Shown piece after piece: positions 31,480-40,650 of a DNA stretch of 64,000 nt; positions within the stretch are counted from its first letter, which is position 1; every line of letters starts with the position of its first letter. Source of the DNA: Streptomyces bathyalis (GTDB lineage: Bacteria; Actinomycetota; Actinomycetes; Streptomycetales; Streptomycetaceae); assembly GCF_015910445.1 (NCBI RefSeq), contig NZ_CP048882.1:3968001-4032000 (forward strand), in the 5' to 3' direction. A program made the position numbers and the translations under genes. The notes below the pieces were generated by a model that saw only the letters and a list, made by a program, of their open reading frames with translations, was not told where the DNA came from and did not search any database.

Positions 31480-32460
31480 CTAGAGCGTCCCCAGCTTGAT
31501 CAGTACCAGCAGCGCCACGAGCTGGACCGCCGAGGCGCCCAGCGCCCGCGGCCACGCGATGTCGTGGGAGCGGCTGACCATCATGGTGAACAGCGCGCCG
31601 GCCGCCACCCAGGTCGCCCAGCCGAGCACCTGGACGATCGGTGCGGTGCCGCCGAGGAAGAGCGCGACGAGCAGCCGCGGCGCGTCCGTCAGCGACATGA
31701 TCAGCATGGACAGTCCCACCGTCGGCGCCCACGCGCCGTCGCCCCCGAACTGGCGGGCCAGCGTGTGCGTCACCGAGCCGAGGATGAGGCCGGCGAGCAC
31801 CACCGCGATGCCCGTGCTGAGCACGTAAGGGATCGCGCTGGAGAGCGTGGCGTGGATGACCTCCTCGCGGGCTTGGTCGAGGCCGAATATGGCCAGCAGT
31901 CCGTAGAGGAACGTGACGATGATCGCCGTGGCCCACACGCTGTGGTCCCGCATCTGCCAGAAGGTCGCGCTGGGGCGCAGCAGGATGCCGCTCAGCAGGT
32001 CCTTCCAGTGCAGGCGCGGGCCGGGGGGCGGTGCGGGGCGGCTGTAGTCGGGGCCGCCGCCCTGGCCGTAGCCGCCGGCCGGGCCGTACGGGTCGGGCAC
32101 GGTGAAGGACCGGGTGTGCCCCGCGGAGTTCGCGTACGGGTCGGCGGCGGGGCCGCCCTGTCCCTGCCCGGGGCCCGCGGCGTAGGGACCGGGACCGAAC
32201 TGCGGGCCGCCGTTTCCGCCCTGGCCCGGTCCTCGGCCGTAGCCCTGTCCGGGATACGGCTGTCCGCCGCGCTGCTCACCGAAGTACTCGGGCTCGCCGT
32301 GACCGCGGCCCGTGCCCGGCCACTGCTGGGGCGGACGCTGTCCGTGCGCTCCAGGGCCGGGCCCCGGAGCGGCCTGCCCCGGTCCCTGCGGTCCGCCGTA
32401 CTGCCCTCGCTGCTGCGCGTTCCGGGAACCCCGGCCGCGTCCGATCCTGAAACCAGCCAC
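31480..32460 (-). CDS. Yip1 family membrane protein
   Basis: 326 residues from the GTG at 32460 (VAGFRIGRGRG); the longer frame adds 64 Arg/Pro-rich residues with no start site. The first ~150 residues are Gly/Gln/Pro-rich and probably disordered. Then come about five membrane segments (WATAIIVTFLYGLLAIFG, VLSTGIAVVLAGLILG, VGLSMLIMSLTDAPRLLV, VAAGALFTMMV, ALGASAVQLVALLVL), as in Yip1 domains. Role in bacteria unknown. Confidence 0.75.
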   Translation of the reverse strand: MAGFRIGRGRGSRNAQQRGQYGGPQGPGQAAPGPGPGAHGQRPPQQWPGTGRGHGEPEYFGEQRGGQPYPGQGYGRGPGQGGNGGPQFGPGPYAAGPGQGQGGPAADPYANSAGHTRSFTVPDPYGPAGGYGQGGGPDYSRPAPPPGPRLHWKDLLSGILLRPSATFWQMRDHSVWATAIIVTFLYGLLAIFGLDQAREEVIHATLSSAIPYVLSTGIAVVLAGLILGSVTHTLARQFGGDGAWAPTVGLSMLIMSLTDAPRLLVALFLGGTAPIVQVLGWATWVAAGALFTMMVSRSHDIAWPRALGASAVQLVALLVLIKLGTL

Positions 32461-32685
32461 GCCTTCGAACGTACCTTGTCCGCGCGGCCGCAATGTCGGG
32501 CCGGAGAGATTGGCGACGGCTTTGTGGCCGATCCGGTACAACCCGTAGGGCTCACCCCTAGGGCGGCGGCGCGCGCCGTCAGCCGTAGGTACGAGGGGGC
32601 CTGGACGGAAGGGACGAGGAGGCTTCGGCGGACGGCATGAGGCACGCGGCAAGGCCGCGGGCGCCCTCGCGCTCGTGTCCGTGTC

Positions 32686-33096
32686 TCAGCCGCCCCCGGG
32701 CAGCTTCACGGCGAGCGTCACGACAGCGCCGGAGTCCGGGCCGGCCGGTTCGACGCTGAGCCTGTCGGTGACGAGGCGGGCGAGCCACAGGCCGCGGCCC
32801 GCGGTGGCTCCCGCGACACCCGGCGCCAGTTCGGGGATGACGTCCTCGGAGAAGCCCGGGCCGGAGTCCTCGACGCGGCACTCCAGTTCGCCCGCGAGGT
32901 GACGCATCACCAACCGCCCCGTTCCTCCCGCGTGTTCGACGGCGTTCGTCGCCACGGCGTCGACGGCGACCACGAACTCACCTCTGCGGGGCTCCGTGAG
33001 CCCGGCAGAGGCCGCGCACTCCTCGACCTCGATGCGGATGCGCGGGAGGTCGCGGGAGGTGAAATGCAGTCGGCACAGGCGCTCGTTGGTCAGCAT
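32686..33096 (-). CDS. ATP-binding anti-sigma-factor-type kinase (RsbW-like)
   Basis: 136 residues. GHKL boxes: N box AVDAVATNAVEHAGG, G1 VEDSGPGF, G2 GRGLWLARLVTD. It is a stand-alone HATPase of the kind that binds sigma factors or phosphorylates anti-anti-sigma proteins in Streptomyces stress and development circuits. No partner gene is adjacent. Confidence 0.85.
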   Translation of the reverse strand: MLTNERLCRLHFTSRDLPRIRIEVEECAASAGLTEPRRGEFVVAVDAVATNAVEHAGGTGRLVMRHLAGELECRVEDSGPGFSEDVIPELAPGVAGATAGRGLWLARLVTDRLSVEPAGPDSGAVVTLAVKLPGGG

Positions 33097-33478
33097 GCGC
33101 CCATCTCCTCGACGGTGGTCGGTCGTCTACGAACCGGGTCCTCCCCTTGCCCGTACGGCATGCGGGCCCGGTTACTTGTGCCCCGCACGTTATCGGGCTG
33201 TGTGCTTCGAGTGGAGAGGTGTAAGTGCCACTCGTCGGCGACCGCGGGCCGTATCGGGGCGTGACGCGTCTCCCGTCTCGCAGAGACAGGGGGGACAGGG
33301 CGGGTTCTCGCCGCCACGTCGCCGCCGTCCAGCAACGGGGTCGCCTCCTTCAGCTCGGGATTTCTGCAGCCGCTGGTCAGCGAGGCTAAGGCGCGGGGTG
33401 CCGGTTGGGTATCCCCCGAAGGCGATTGACGTGTGAAGAACGCTAAGTGACTGAATAAGAACGGAGTTTGTCGCAAAA
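33097..33478. other. Intergenic region
   Basis: About 380 bp upstream of the anti-sigma-type gene. No gene, repeat or motif stands out. It should contain that gene's promoter. Confidence 0.4.
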
Positions 33479-33515
33479 GAGCGGAGCTTGCCGTTCTGGA
33501 CGGCAAGCTCCGCTC
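33479..33515 (-). terminator. Strong terminator after the EtfD-like gene
   Basis: Perfect 16-bp stem gagcggagcttgccgt/acggcaagctccgctc with a 5-nt loop. On the minus strand it is followed by tcttttg. It lies 37 bp past the EtfD-like stop. Confidence 0.88.
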
Positions 33516-33552
33516 GTTTACGTGTATTTGTCCGGGAGAGCGGCCCCGAAGC

Positions 33553-35880
33553 CTACTTTGCGGGCTCGGGTTCAGTGCCCGTGCTCTCCTCCTTCTGCGG
33601 CTTTTCCGGCTCCTCCGGCTCGTCCGACGGGCCGTCGTCGTCACCGGGCGTGCGCACGGAGTCGAGCAGCAGCTGGGCGACGTCCACCACCCGCAGCTCC
33701 TCCTTGGCCTCCTTGTCGTTCTTCTTGCCGTTGACCGAGTCCGTCAGCATGACGAGGCAGAACGGGCAGGCGGTCGAGACGATGTCCGGATTCAGCGAGA
33801 GGGCCTCGTCCACGCGCTCGTTGTTGATGCGCTTGCCGATGCGCTCCTCCATCCACATGCGGGCGCCGCCCGCGCCGCAGCAGAAGCCGCGCTCCTTGTG
33901 GCGGTGCATCTCCTCGTTCCGCAGGCCCGGCACCTTGCCGATGATCTCGCGCGGGGGTGTGTAGACCTTGTTGTGGCGGCCCAGGTAGCACGGGTCGTGG
34001 TAGGTGATCAGGCCCTCGACCGGTGTGACCGGCACCAGCTTGCCCTCGTCGACGAGGTGCTGGAGCAGCTGCGTGTGGTGGATGACCTCGTAGTGGCCGC
34101 CCAGCTGCGGGTACTCGTTGGCGAGCGTGTTGAAGCAGTGCGGGCAGGTTGCGACGATCTTCTTCTTCGAGGCGGGGAGCTTGGTGCTCTCGTCCTCGTC
34201 GTCCTCGCCGAAGGCGGCGTTCAGCGTCGCGACGTTCTCCTCGCCGAGCTGCTGGAAGAGGAACTCGTTGCCGAGACGGCGGGGGGAGTCACCGGTGCAC
34301 TTCTCGTCGCCGCCCATGATCGCGAAGTTGACGCCCGCGATGTGCAGCAGCTCGGCGAAGGCCTTGGTGGTCTTCTTCGCCCGGTCCTCCAGGGCGCCGG
34401 CGCAGCCGACCCAGTAGAGGTAGTCGACCTCGGTGAGGTCCTCGACGGTCTTGCCGACCACGGGCACCTCGAAGCCGGTCGCCTCGGCGAGCTCCTTCGT
34501 CCACTCCAGGCGCTGCTTCTTGGCCAGGCCCCAGGGGTTGCCCTTCTTCTCCAGGTTCTTGAGCATCGTCCCGGCCTCGCTCGGGAAGGCGCTCTCGATC
34601 ATCACCTGGTAGCGGCGCATGTCGACGATGTGGTCGACGTGCTCGATGTCCACCGGGCACTGCTCGACGCACGCACCGCACGTCGTGCACGACCACAGCA
34701 CGTCCGGGTCGATGACCCCGTTCTCCTCGGCGGTGCCGATCAGCGGCCGCTCGGCCTCGTCCAGGGCCGACTGCGGCACGCCCTTGAGCTGCTCCTCGGT
34801 CGCCTTCTCCTCGCCCTCCATCGTCTTGCCGCCGCCGGCGAGCAGGTACGGGGCCTTGGCGTGCGCGTGGTCGCGCAGCGACATGATCAGCAGCTTCGGC
34901 GAGAGCGGCTTGCCGGTGTTCCATGCGGGGCACTGCGACTGGCAGCGGCCGCACTCGGTGCAGGTGGAGAAGTCGAGGATGCCCTTCCAGGAGAAGTCCT
35001 CGACCTGGGAGGCGCCGAAGCGGACCTCCTCCTCGTTGTCCTCGTCGAGAGCCGTCTCGAAGTCGATCTCCTTGCCGCCGGAGACCATCGGCCGCAGCTC
35101 GCCCAGTGCCGTGCCGCCCTGCGCGTCGCGCTTGAACCAGATGTTCGGGAAGGCGAGGAAGCGGTGCCAGGCCACACCCATGTTGGTGTTGAGCCCGACG
35201 ACGATCATCCACACGAACGACGTGCCGATCTTGATGAGCGCGACGAGGTACGTCAGGTTCTGGAGCGCGCTCACGCTCAGCCCCTTGAAGGCGGCCACCA
35301 GGGGATACGAGACGAAGTAGGAGGCCTCGTAACCGTGGACGCCGTGCAGGGCGCCCTCGAGTCCGCGCAGCACGAGGATGGCCACGCCGATGGTGAGGAT
35401 GACGTACTCCACGAAGTACGCCTGGCCCGCCTTGGAGCCCGCGAAGCGGGACTTGCGGCCCGCGCGCGAGGGCAGGCTCAGCAGCCGGATGACGATGAGC
35501 GTGACGATGCCCAGCGTCGTCATCAGGCCGAGGAACTCCGTGAAGATCTCGTACGGCGCCCACGTGCCGATGAGCGGCAGCGTCCAGTCGGCCCGAAAGA
35601 GCTGGCCCAGGGCGTGGACGAGCGTCAGCACGAGCGCGAAGAAGCCGATGGCGACGAACCAGTGCGCGAAGCCGACGATGCCCCAGCGGTTCATCCGGGT
35701 GTGGCCGAAGAACTCTCGGGCCACGGTGAGCGTGCGCGCTCCGGGGTCGTCGGTGCGAAGGCCCTCCGGCACCGGCTGTCCGAGCCTGACGAAGCGGTAG
35801 ATCTGCGCGATGGCGCGCGCGAACAGCGCGATGCCGACCGCGGCCAGCACCAGCGAAACGACGATCGCGGCGAGTTGCAT
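33553..35880 (-). CDS. Membrane Fe-S oxidoreductase, EtfD-like (CCG domains)
   Basis: 775 residues. The N-terminal ~250 residues hold about six membrane helices like a b-type cytochrome subunit. Then come two [4Fe-4S] motifs, CTECGRCQSQCP (near 307) and CTTCGACVEQCPV (near 403). Two CCG-type domains follow, with YHDPCYLGRHN, GFCCGAGGARMW and ACPFC. The layout matches mycobacterial EtfD (Rv0338c), which passes electrons from the electron-transfer flavoprotein to the quinone pool in fatty-acid oxidation, and is related to heterodisulfide reductase HdrD/GlpC. The acidic, Pro-rich tail is non-conserved. It is divergent from dnaK. Confidence 0.88.
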   Translation of the reverse strand: MQLAAIVVSLVLAAVGIALFARAIAQIYRFVRLGQPVPEGLRTDDPGARTLTVAREFFGHTRMNRWGIVGFAHWFVAIGFFALVLTLVHALGQLFRADWTLPLIGTWAPYEIFTEFLGLMTTLGIVTLIVIRLLSLPSRAGRKSRFAGSKAGQAYFVEYVILTIGVAILVLRGLEGALHGVHGYEASYFVSYPLVAAFKGLSVSALQNLTYLVALIKIGTSFVWMIVVGLNTNMGVAWHRFLAFPNIWFKRDAQGGTALGELRPMVSGGKEIDFETALDEDNEEEVRFGASQVEDFSWKGILDFSTCTECGRCQSQCPAWNTGKPLSPKLLIMSLRDHAHAKAPYLLAGGGKTMEGEEKATEEQLKGVPQSALDEAERPLIGTAEENGVIDPDVLWSCTTCGACVEQCPVDIEHVDHIVDMRRYQVMIESAFPSEAGTMLKNLEKKGNPWGLAKKQRLEWTKELAEATGFEVPVVGKTVEDLTEVDYLYWVGCAGALEDRAKKTTKAFAELLHIAGVNFAIMGGDEKCTGDSPRRLGNEFLFQQLGEENVATLNAAFGEDDEDESTKLPASKKKIVATCPHCFNTLANEYPQLGGHYEVIHHTQLLQHLVDEGKLVPVTPVEGLITYHDPCYLGRHNKVYTPPREIIGKVPGLRNEEMHRHKERGFCCGAGGARMWMEERIGKRINNERVDEALSLNPDIVSTACPFCLVMLTDSVNGKKNDKEAKEELRVVDVAQLLLDSVRTPGDDDGPSDEPEEPEKPQKEESTGTEPEPAK

Positions 35881-36105
35881 GAGGGCTCCTCGGGCGGCCT
35901 TCGAGCGAGACCTGATCGGTTGGCTTACTAAGCGGTAACTTAACTGATCCGTACGAGATTACCCACTCCCCCGGTCCTGCTGATACCCGGGCGGGCGGTG
36001 ATATGCGTCGCGGGGCGCTCGGAGCTCCCCGCGCGCCCTCCGGTGAGGCCCGACCCCTTGCTCCGTCCCTGGTCGGAGGCGGGTGCGCATAAAGACGGCA
36101 TAAGA

Positions 36106-36126
36106 GTTGAGTGTCCTCCACTCAAG
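36106..36126. promoter_or_regulatory. HAIR box 1 (HspR operator) before dnaK
   Basis: GTTGAGT-N7-ACTCAAG, one base off the CTTGAGT-N7-ACTCAAG consensus. It lies 32 bp upstream of the second box. A TTGACG at 36131 may be the -35 region between the two boxes. Confidence 0.85.
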
Positions 36127-36157
36127 CCAGTTGACGTTCTCGGGGCGGCCAGGCACT

Positions 36158-36178
36158 CTTGAGTCAGCTTCACTCAAG
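36158..36178. promoter_or_regulatory. HAIR box 2 (HspR operator) before dnaK
   Basis: Perfect CTTGAGT-CAGCTTC-ACTCAAG, 22 bp before the dnaK start. It overlaps the likely -10 and leader, where HspR binding would block transcription until heat releases it. Confidence 0.93.
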
Positions 36179-36200
36179 ACATCAGCTGGAGGAAACCGAA

Positions 36201-38069
36201 ATGGCACGTGCGGTCGGCATCGACCTGGGCACGACGAACTCCGTCGTCAGTGTTCTCGAAGGCGGTGAGTCCACCGTCATCACCAACGCCGAGGGCGCCA
36301 GGACCACGCCGTCCGTGGTGGCCTTCGCGAAGAACGGCGAGGTGCTCGTCGGCGAGGTGGCCAAGCGTCAGGCTGTGACCAACGTCGACAGGACCGTCCG
36401 GTCGGTCAAGCGTCACATGGGCACCGACTGGAAGATCAACCTGGACGGCAAGGACTTCAACCCGCAGCAGATGAGCGCCTTCATCCTGCAGAAGCTGAAG
36501 CGCGACGCGGAGTCCTACCTCGGTGAGAAGGTCGAGGACGCCGTCGTGACCGTCCCGGCGTACTTCAACGACGCCGAGCGTCAGGCCACCAAGGAGGCCG
36601 GTGAGATCGCGGGCCTCAACGTGCTGCGCATCGTCAACGAGCCGACGGCGGCCGCCCTTGCCTACGGCATGGAGAAGGAAGACCAGACGATCCTGGTCTT
36701 CGACCTCGGTGGCGGCACCTTCGACGTCTCGCTGCTGGAGATCGGCGACGGCGTCGTCGAGGTGAAGGCGACCAACGGTGACAACCACCTCGGTGGTGAC
36801 GACTGGGACCAGCGCATCGTCGACTACCTGGTCAAGCAGTTCCAGTCCGGCCACGGCGTGGACCTGGCCAAGGACAAGATGGCCCTCCAGCGCCTCCGCG
36901 AGGCGGCGGAGAAGGCGAAGATCGAGCTGTCCAGCTCCACCGAGACCACGATCAACCTGCCCTACATCACGGCGTCCGCCGAGGGCCCGCTGCACCTGGA
37001 CGAGAAGCTGACGCGCTCCCAGTTCCAGCAGCTGACGGAGGATCTGCTGGAGCGCTGCAAGACCCCGTTCCACAACGTGATCAAGGACGCCGGCATCCAG
37101 CTGTCCGAGATCGACCACGTGGTGCTGGTCGGTGGCTCGACGCGTATGCCCGCCGTCGCCGACCTGGTCAAGGACCTGACCGCCGGCAAGGACGCCAACA
37201 AGGGCGTCAACCCGGACGAGGTCGTCGCCATCGGCGCCAGCCTCCAGGCCGGTGTGCTCAAGGGCGAGGTCAAGGACGTCCTCCTGCTGGACGTCACCCC
37301 GCTGTCCCTCGGCATCGAGACCAAGGGCGGCATCATGACCAAGCTGATCGAGCGCAACACCACGATCCCCACGAAGCGTTCGGAGACCTTCACCACGGCC
37401 GAGGACAACCAGCCGTCGGTGCAGATCCAGGTCTTCCAGGGCGAGCGTGAGATCGCCGCGTACAACAAGAAGCTCGGCATGTTCGAGCTCACGGGCCTGC
37501 CGCCCGCGCCGCGCAACGTGCCGCAGATCGAGGTCAGCTTCGACATCGACGCGAACGGCATCATGCACGTGTCCGCGAAGGACCTCGGCACGGGCAAGGA
37601 GCAGCGGATGACCGTCACCGGCGGCTCGGCGCTCCCGAAGGAAGACATCGAGCGCATGATGCGCGATGCCGAGCAGTACGCCGACGAGGACGCCAAGCGC
37701 CGCGAGTCCGCGGAGACGCGCAACCAGGCCGAGCAGCTCGTCTACACGACCGAGAAGTTCCTCAAGGACAACGAGGAGAAGGTCCCGGGCGAGATCAAGA
37801 CCGAGGTCGAGACCGCTCTCGAGGACCTGAAGGAGAAGCTGAAGGGCGAGGACACCGCGGCGATCCGCGAGGCAAGCGAGAAGGTCGCGGCGACGAGCCA
37901 GAAGCTCGGTCAGGCCATGTACGCCGACGCGCAGGGCGCCCAGGGTGAGGCCGGAGGTGCCCAGGCCGGTGCCGAGGGTGCCGGTGAGGCCAAGGCCGAG
38001 GGTGACGAGGACGTCGTCGACGCCGAGATCGTGGACGACGAGCAGAAGCCGAAGGATGGTGCAGCGTGA
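36201..38069 (+). CDS. dnaK: Chaperone DnaK (Hsp70)
   Basis: 622 residues, usual actinobacterial length. The ATPase domain starts MARAVGIDLGTTNSVVSVLE with phosphate loops FDLGGGTFDVSLLEIG and VGGSTRMPAV. The substrate domain carries DVTPLSLGIETKGG. A Gly/Ala/Glu-rich C-terminal lid tail is typical of Streptomyces. Refolds proteins with ATP together with DnaJ and GrpE, and acts as co-repressor of HspR. The ATG at 36201 follows GGAGGAAACC. Its stop overlaps the grpE GTG. Confidence 0.98.
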   Translation: MARAVGIDLGTTNSVVSVLEGGESTVITNAEGARTTPSVVAFAKNGEVLVGEVAKRQAVTNVDRTVRSVKRHMGTDWKINLDGKDFNPQQMSAFILQKLKRDAESYLGEKVEDAVVTVPAYFNDAERQATKEAGEIAGLNVLRIVNEPTAAALAYGMEKEDQTILVFDLGGGTFDVSLLEIGDGVVEVKATNGDNHLGGDDWDQRIVDYLVKQFQSGHGVDLAKDKMALQRLREAAEKAKIELSSSTETTINLPYITASAEGPLHLDEKLTRSQFQQLTEDLLERCKTPFHNVIKDAGIQLSEIDHVVLVGGSTRMPAVADLVKDLTAGKDANKGVNPDEVVAIGASLQAGVLKGEVKDVLLLDVTPLSLGIETKGGIMTKLIERNTTIPTKRSETFTTAEDNQPSVQIQVFQGEREIAAYNKKLGMFELTGLPPAPRNVPQIEVSFDIDANGIMHVSAKDLGTGKEQRMTVTGGSALPKEDIERMMRDAEQYADEDAKRRESAETRNQAEQLVYTTEKFLKDNEEKVPGEIKTEVETALEDLKEKLKGEDTAAIREASEKVAATSQKLGQAMYADAQGAQGEAGGAQAGAEGAGEAKAEGDEDVVDAEIVDDEQKPKDGAA

Positions 38070-38770
38070 CGGAGGAGACTCCGGGCTTCGACCAGAAGTC
38101 CGACGTCCCCGCCGACGCCGCACAGCCCGATGACGCTGCGGCGCAGGCCGCCGGAGTCCCCGCCGACGAGGCGGGGGTTCCGGTGGAACCGGCCGGGGAC
38201 GTGACCGAGAACGAACAGGAAGGCCTCTCCGGAGAGACCCCAGCAGGCCAGGGCCCCCAGGAAGCGGCGCTGACCGCTCAGCTGGACCAGACCCGCACGG
38301 CTCTGCACGAGCGGACCCAGGATCTGCAGCGGCTCCAGGCGGAGTTCCAGAACTACCGCCGCAGGGTCGAGCGCGACCGCGTGGCGGTGAAGGAAGTCGC
38401 CGTCGCGAATCTGCTCACGGAGCTGCTTCCGGTGCTCGACGACATCGGCCGGGCCCGTGACCACGGCGAGCTCGTCGGCGGCTTCAAGTCGGTCGCCGAG
38501 TCGCTGGAGATGGTCGCGGCCAAGATGGGTCTGATGCAGTTCGGCAAGGAGGGCGAGCCCTTCGACCCGACTGTGCACGAGGCGCTGATGCACTCGTACT
38601 CGCCCGACGTCACAGAGACGACGTGCGTGCAGATCCTTCAGCCCGGGTACCGAATCGGCGAACGCACGATCCGTCCCGCGAGGGTCGGTGTCGCCGAGCC
38701 GCAGCCGGGTGCCACGGGTGCGGAGGAGTCCGCCGACGAAGAGGAGAACGGTGGCCCCGACCAGGGCTGA
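38066..38770 (+). CDS. grpE: Nucleotide exchange factor GrpE
   Basis: 234 residues. A long acidic Ala/Pro-rich N-terminus precedes the coiled coil (about 70-110, ALHERTQDLQRLQAEFQNYR) and the beta domain (PFDPTVHEALMHSYSPDVTE). It releases ADP from DnaK. The GTG start overlaps the dnaK stop by 4 nt, so the two are translationally coupled in one heat-shock operon. Confidence 0.96.
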   Translation: MTEETPGFDQKSDVPADAAQPDDAAAQAAGVPADEAGVPVEPAGDVTENEQEGLSGETPAGQGPQEAALTAQLDQTRTALHERTQDLQRLQAEFQNYRRRVERDRVAVKEVAVANLLTELLPVLDDIGRARDHGELVGGFKSVAESLEMVAAKMGLMQFGKEGEPFDPTVHEALMHSYSPDVTETTCVQILQPGYRIGERTIRPARVGVAEPQPGATGAEESADEEENGGPDQG

Positions 38771-38827
38771 CCAGACAGAACAGAGCGGCACACGCGGACA
38801 CGGCACCGGGGAGGAGGGACGCCGCGG

Positions 38828-40015
38828 ATGAGTACGAAGGACTTCATCGAGAAGGACTACTACAAGGTCCTCGGCGTCCCGAAGGATGCCACCGAAGCCG
38901 AGATCAAGAAGGCGTACCGCAAGCTCGCCAGGGAGAACCACCCCGACGCCAACCGGGGCGACGCCAAGGCCGAGGAGCGCTTCAAGGACGCCTCCGAGGC
39001 CTACGACGTGCTCGGCGACACCAAGCGCCGCAAGGAGTACGACGAGGCGCGCGCCCTGTTCGGCAACGGGGGCATCAGGACCGGCGGTCCCGGTGGTCCC
39101 GGCGGAGCGGGTGGCTTCAACTTCGACCTGAACGACCTCTTCGGAGGCGGTCAGCCCGGAGGCGGCGGCGGTGCGGGCGGCTTCGGCGGCGGTCTCGGTG
39201 ACGTGTTCGGCGGTCTGTTCAACCGCGGCGGTGCCGGTACGCGCACGCAGCCGCGCCGCGGACAGGACATCGAGTCCGAGGTGACGCTCAGCTTCACCGA
39301 GGCCGTGGACGGGGCGACGGTCCCGCTGCGGATGTCCTCCTCGGCGGCGTGCAAGGCGTGTGCCGGCACGGGCGACAAGAACGGCTCACCGCGTGTGTGC
39401 CCGACCTGCGTCGGCACCGGCCAGGTCTCGCGGGGCGGCGGTGGCGGCTTCTCGCTGACCGACCCCTGCGTGGACTGCAAGGGCCGCGGGCTCATCGCCC
39501 AGGACCCTTGTGACACGTGCAAGGGGTCGGGACGGGCGACGAGTTCGCGCACCATGCAGGTCCGCATCCCGGCGGGCGTCAGCGACGGGCAGCGCATCAG
39601 GCTGCGCGGCAAGGGCGCACCGGGCGAGCGGGGCGGCCCGCACGGCGACCTGTACGTCGTCGTCCACGTCGACCGTCACCCGGTCTTCGGGCGCAGGGGC
39701 GACAACCTGACGGTGACCGTGCCCGTCACCTATCCGGAAGCGGCGCTCGGCGGCGAGATCAAGGTGCCCACGCTCGGCGGCCCGCCGGTCACGCTCAAGC
39801 TGCCACCGGGCACGCCCAGCGGCCGTACGATGCGGGCCCGCGGCAAGGGCGCCGTGCGCAAGGACGGGACAAAGGGCGACCTGCTGGTCACCATCGACGT
39901 ATCTGTTCCGCAGGATTTGAGCGAGAAGGCGAAGGGCATCCTGGAGTCCTACCGCGACGCGACCGCGGCGGAGGACCCGCGGGCGGCTCTGTTCAAGGCC
40001 GCGAAGGGAGACTGA
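38828..40015 (+). CDS. dnaJ: Chaperone DnaJ
   Basis: 395 residues. J domain with the HPD tripeptide (ENHPDAN near residue 37), a Gly/Phe-rich region, and four CxxCxGxG-type repeats with changes (CKACAGTG, CPTCVGTG, CVDCKGRG, CDTCKGSG) for two zinc ions. A C-terminal peptide-binding domain follows. Stimulates the DnaK ATPase. Third gene of the dnaK operon, 57 bp after grpE. hspR begins 1 bp past its stop. Confidence 0.97.
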   Translation: MSTKDFIEKDYYKVLGVPKDATEAEIKKAYRKLARENHPDANRGDAKAEERFKDASEAYDVLGDTKRRKEYDEARALFGNGGIRTGGPGGPGGAGGFNFDLNDLFGGGQPGGGGGAGGFGGGLGDVFGGLFNRGGAGTRTQPRRGQDIESEVTLSFTEAVDGATVPLRMSSSAACKACAGTGDKNGSPRVCPTCVGTGQVSRGGGGGFSLTDPCVDCKGRGLIAQDPCDTCKGSGRATSSRTMQVRIPAGVSDGQRIRLRGKGAPGERGGPHGDLYVVVHVDRHPVFGRRGDNLTVTVPVTYPEAALGGEIKVPTLGGPPVTLKLPPGTPSGRTMRARGKGAVRKDGTKGDLLVTIDVSVPQDLSEKAKGILESYRDATAAEDPRAALFKAAKGD

Positions 40016-40016
40016 G

Positions 40017-40475
40017 GTGAACGGCCGAGGTGGACGACGCAACCCCTACCAGCTGACCGACGAGTCCCCTGTGTACGTCATCTCGGTCGCCGCTCAGCTC
40101 TCGGGTCTGCACCCGCAGACCCTGCGCCAGTACGACCGCCTCGGCCTGGTCTCTCCGGACCGCGCCGCGGGGCGCGGCCGGCGCTACTCGGCGCGCGACA
40201 TCGAACTCCTGCGGCAGGTACAGGAGTTGAGCCAGGACGAGGGGATCAACCTCGCGGGCATCAAGCGCATCATCGAGCTGGAGAACCAGGTCGCGGCGCT
40301 GAAGTCCCGCGTCGTGGAGCTCCAGCAGGCGGTCGAGGGCGCCGCGGCGGCCATGCAGCAGCGTGAGGCCCAGGTTCACGCCTCCTACCGCCGCGACCTC
40401 GTCCCGTACGAGGACGTGCACCCCCAGTCCGGCGCCCTGGTGGTCTGGCGCCCCAAGAAGCAGCGCCGCGACTGA
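40017..40475 (+). CDS. hspR: HspR heat-shock repressor (MerR family)
   Basis: 152 residues from the GTG at 40017. MerR winged helix: VYVISVAAQLSGLHPQTLRQ, YDRLGLVSPDRAAGRGRRYS, then a coiled coil (RIIELENQVAALKSRVVELQ) for dimerisation. It binds the HAIR boxes seen before dnaK and clpB, with DnaK as co-repressor, so the operon encodes its own feedback control. Confidence 0.96.
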   Translation: MNGRGGRRNPYQLTDESPVYVISVAAQLSGLHPQTLRQYDRLGLVSPDRAAGRGRRYSARDIELLRQVQELSQDEGINLAGIKRIIELENQVAALKSRVVELQQAVEGAAAAMQQREAQVHASYRRDLVPYEDVHPQSGALVVWRPKKQRRD

Positions 40476-40534
40476 CGCACCCACGGGCTCCCGGCGGGCG
40501 GCGGGCCTCGGGGGCGTGCTGCAGCCGCCGGGTC

Positions 40535-40645
40535 TCAGCCCCTGCGCGGGCCCAGGACGCAGAACGCGTTGCCCTCCGGGTCCATGAGTGTGACCCATGG
40601 GACGTCCTCGCCCTGTGGTGAGGCGGTGAGCGTACTGCTGCCGCC
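40535..40645 (-). pseudogene. C-terminal fragment of a VOC (glyoxalase-like) protein
   Basis: Reads VPWVTLMDPEGNAFCVLGPR to a stop at 40535. This is the closing motif of VOC-fold glyoxalase-like proteins in Streptomyces. The preceding ~25 codons are Gly/Ser-rich and the rest of the domain is missing. The methyltransferase gene ends 3-4 bp upstream, so the fragment was probably cut when that gene arrived. Confidence 0.6.
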
Positions 40646-40650
40646 GGAGC

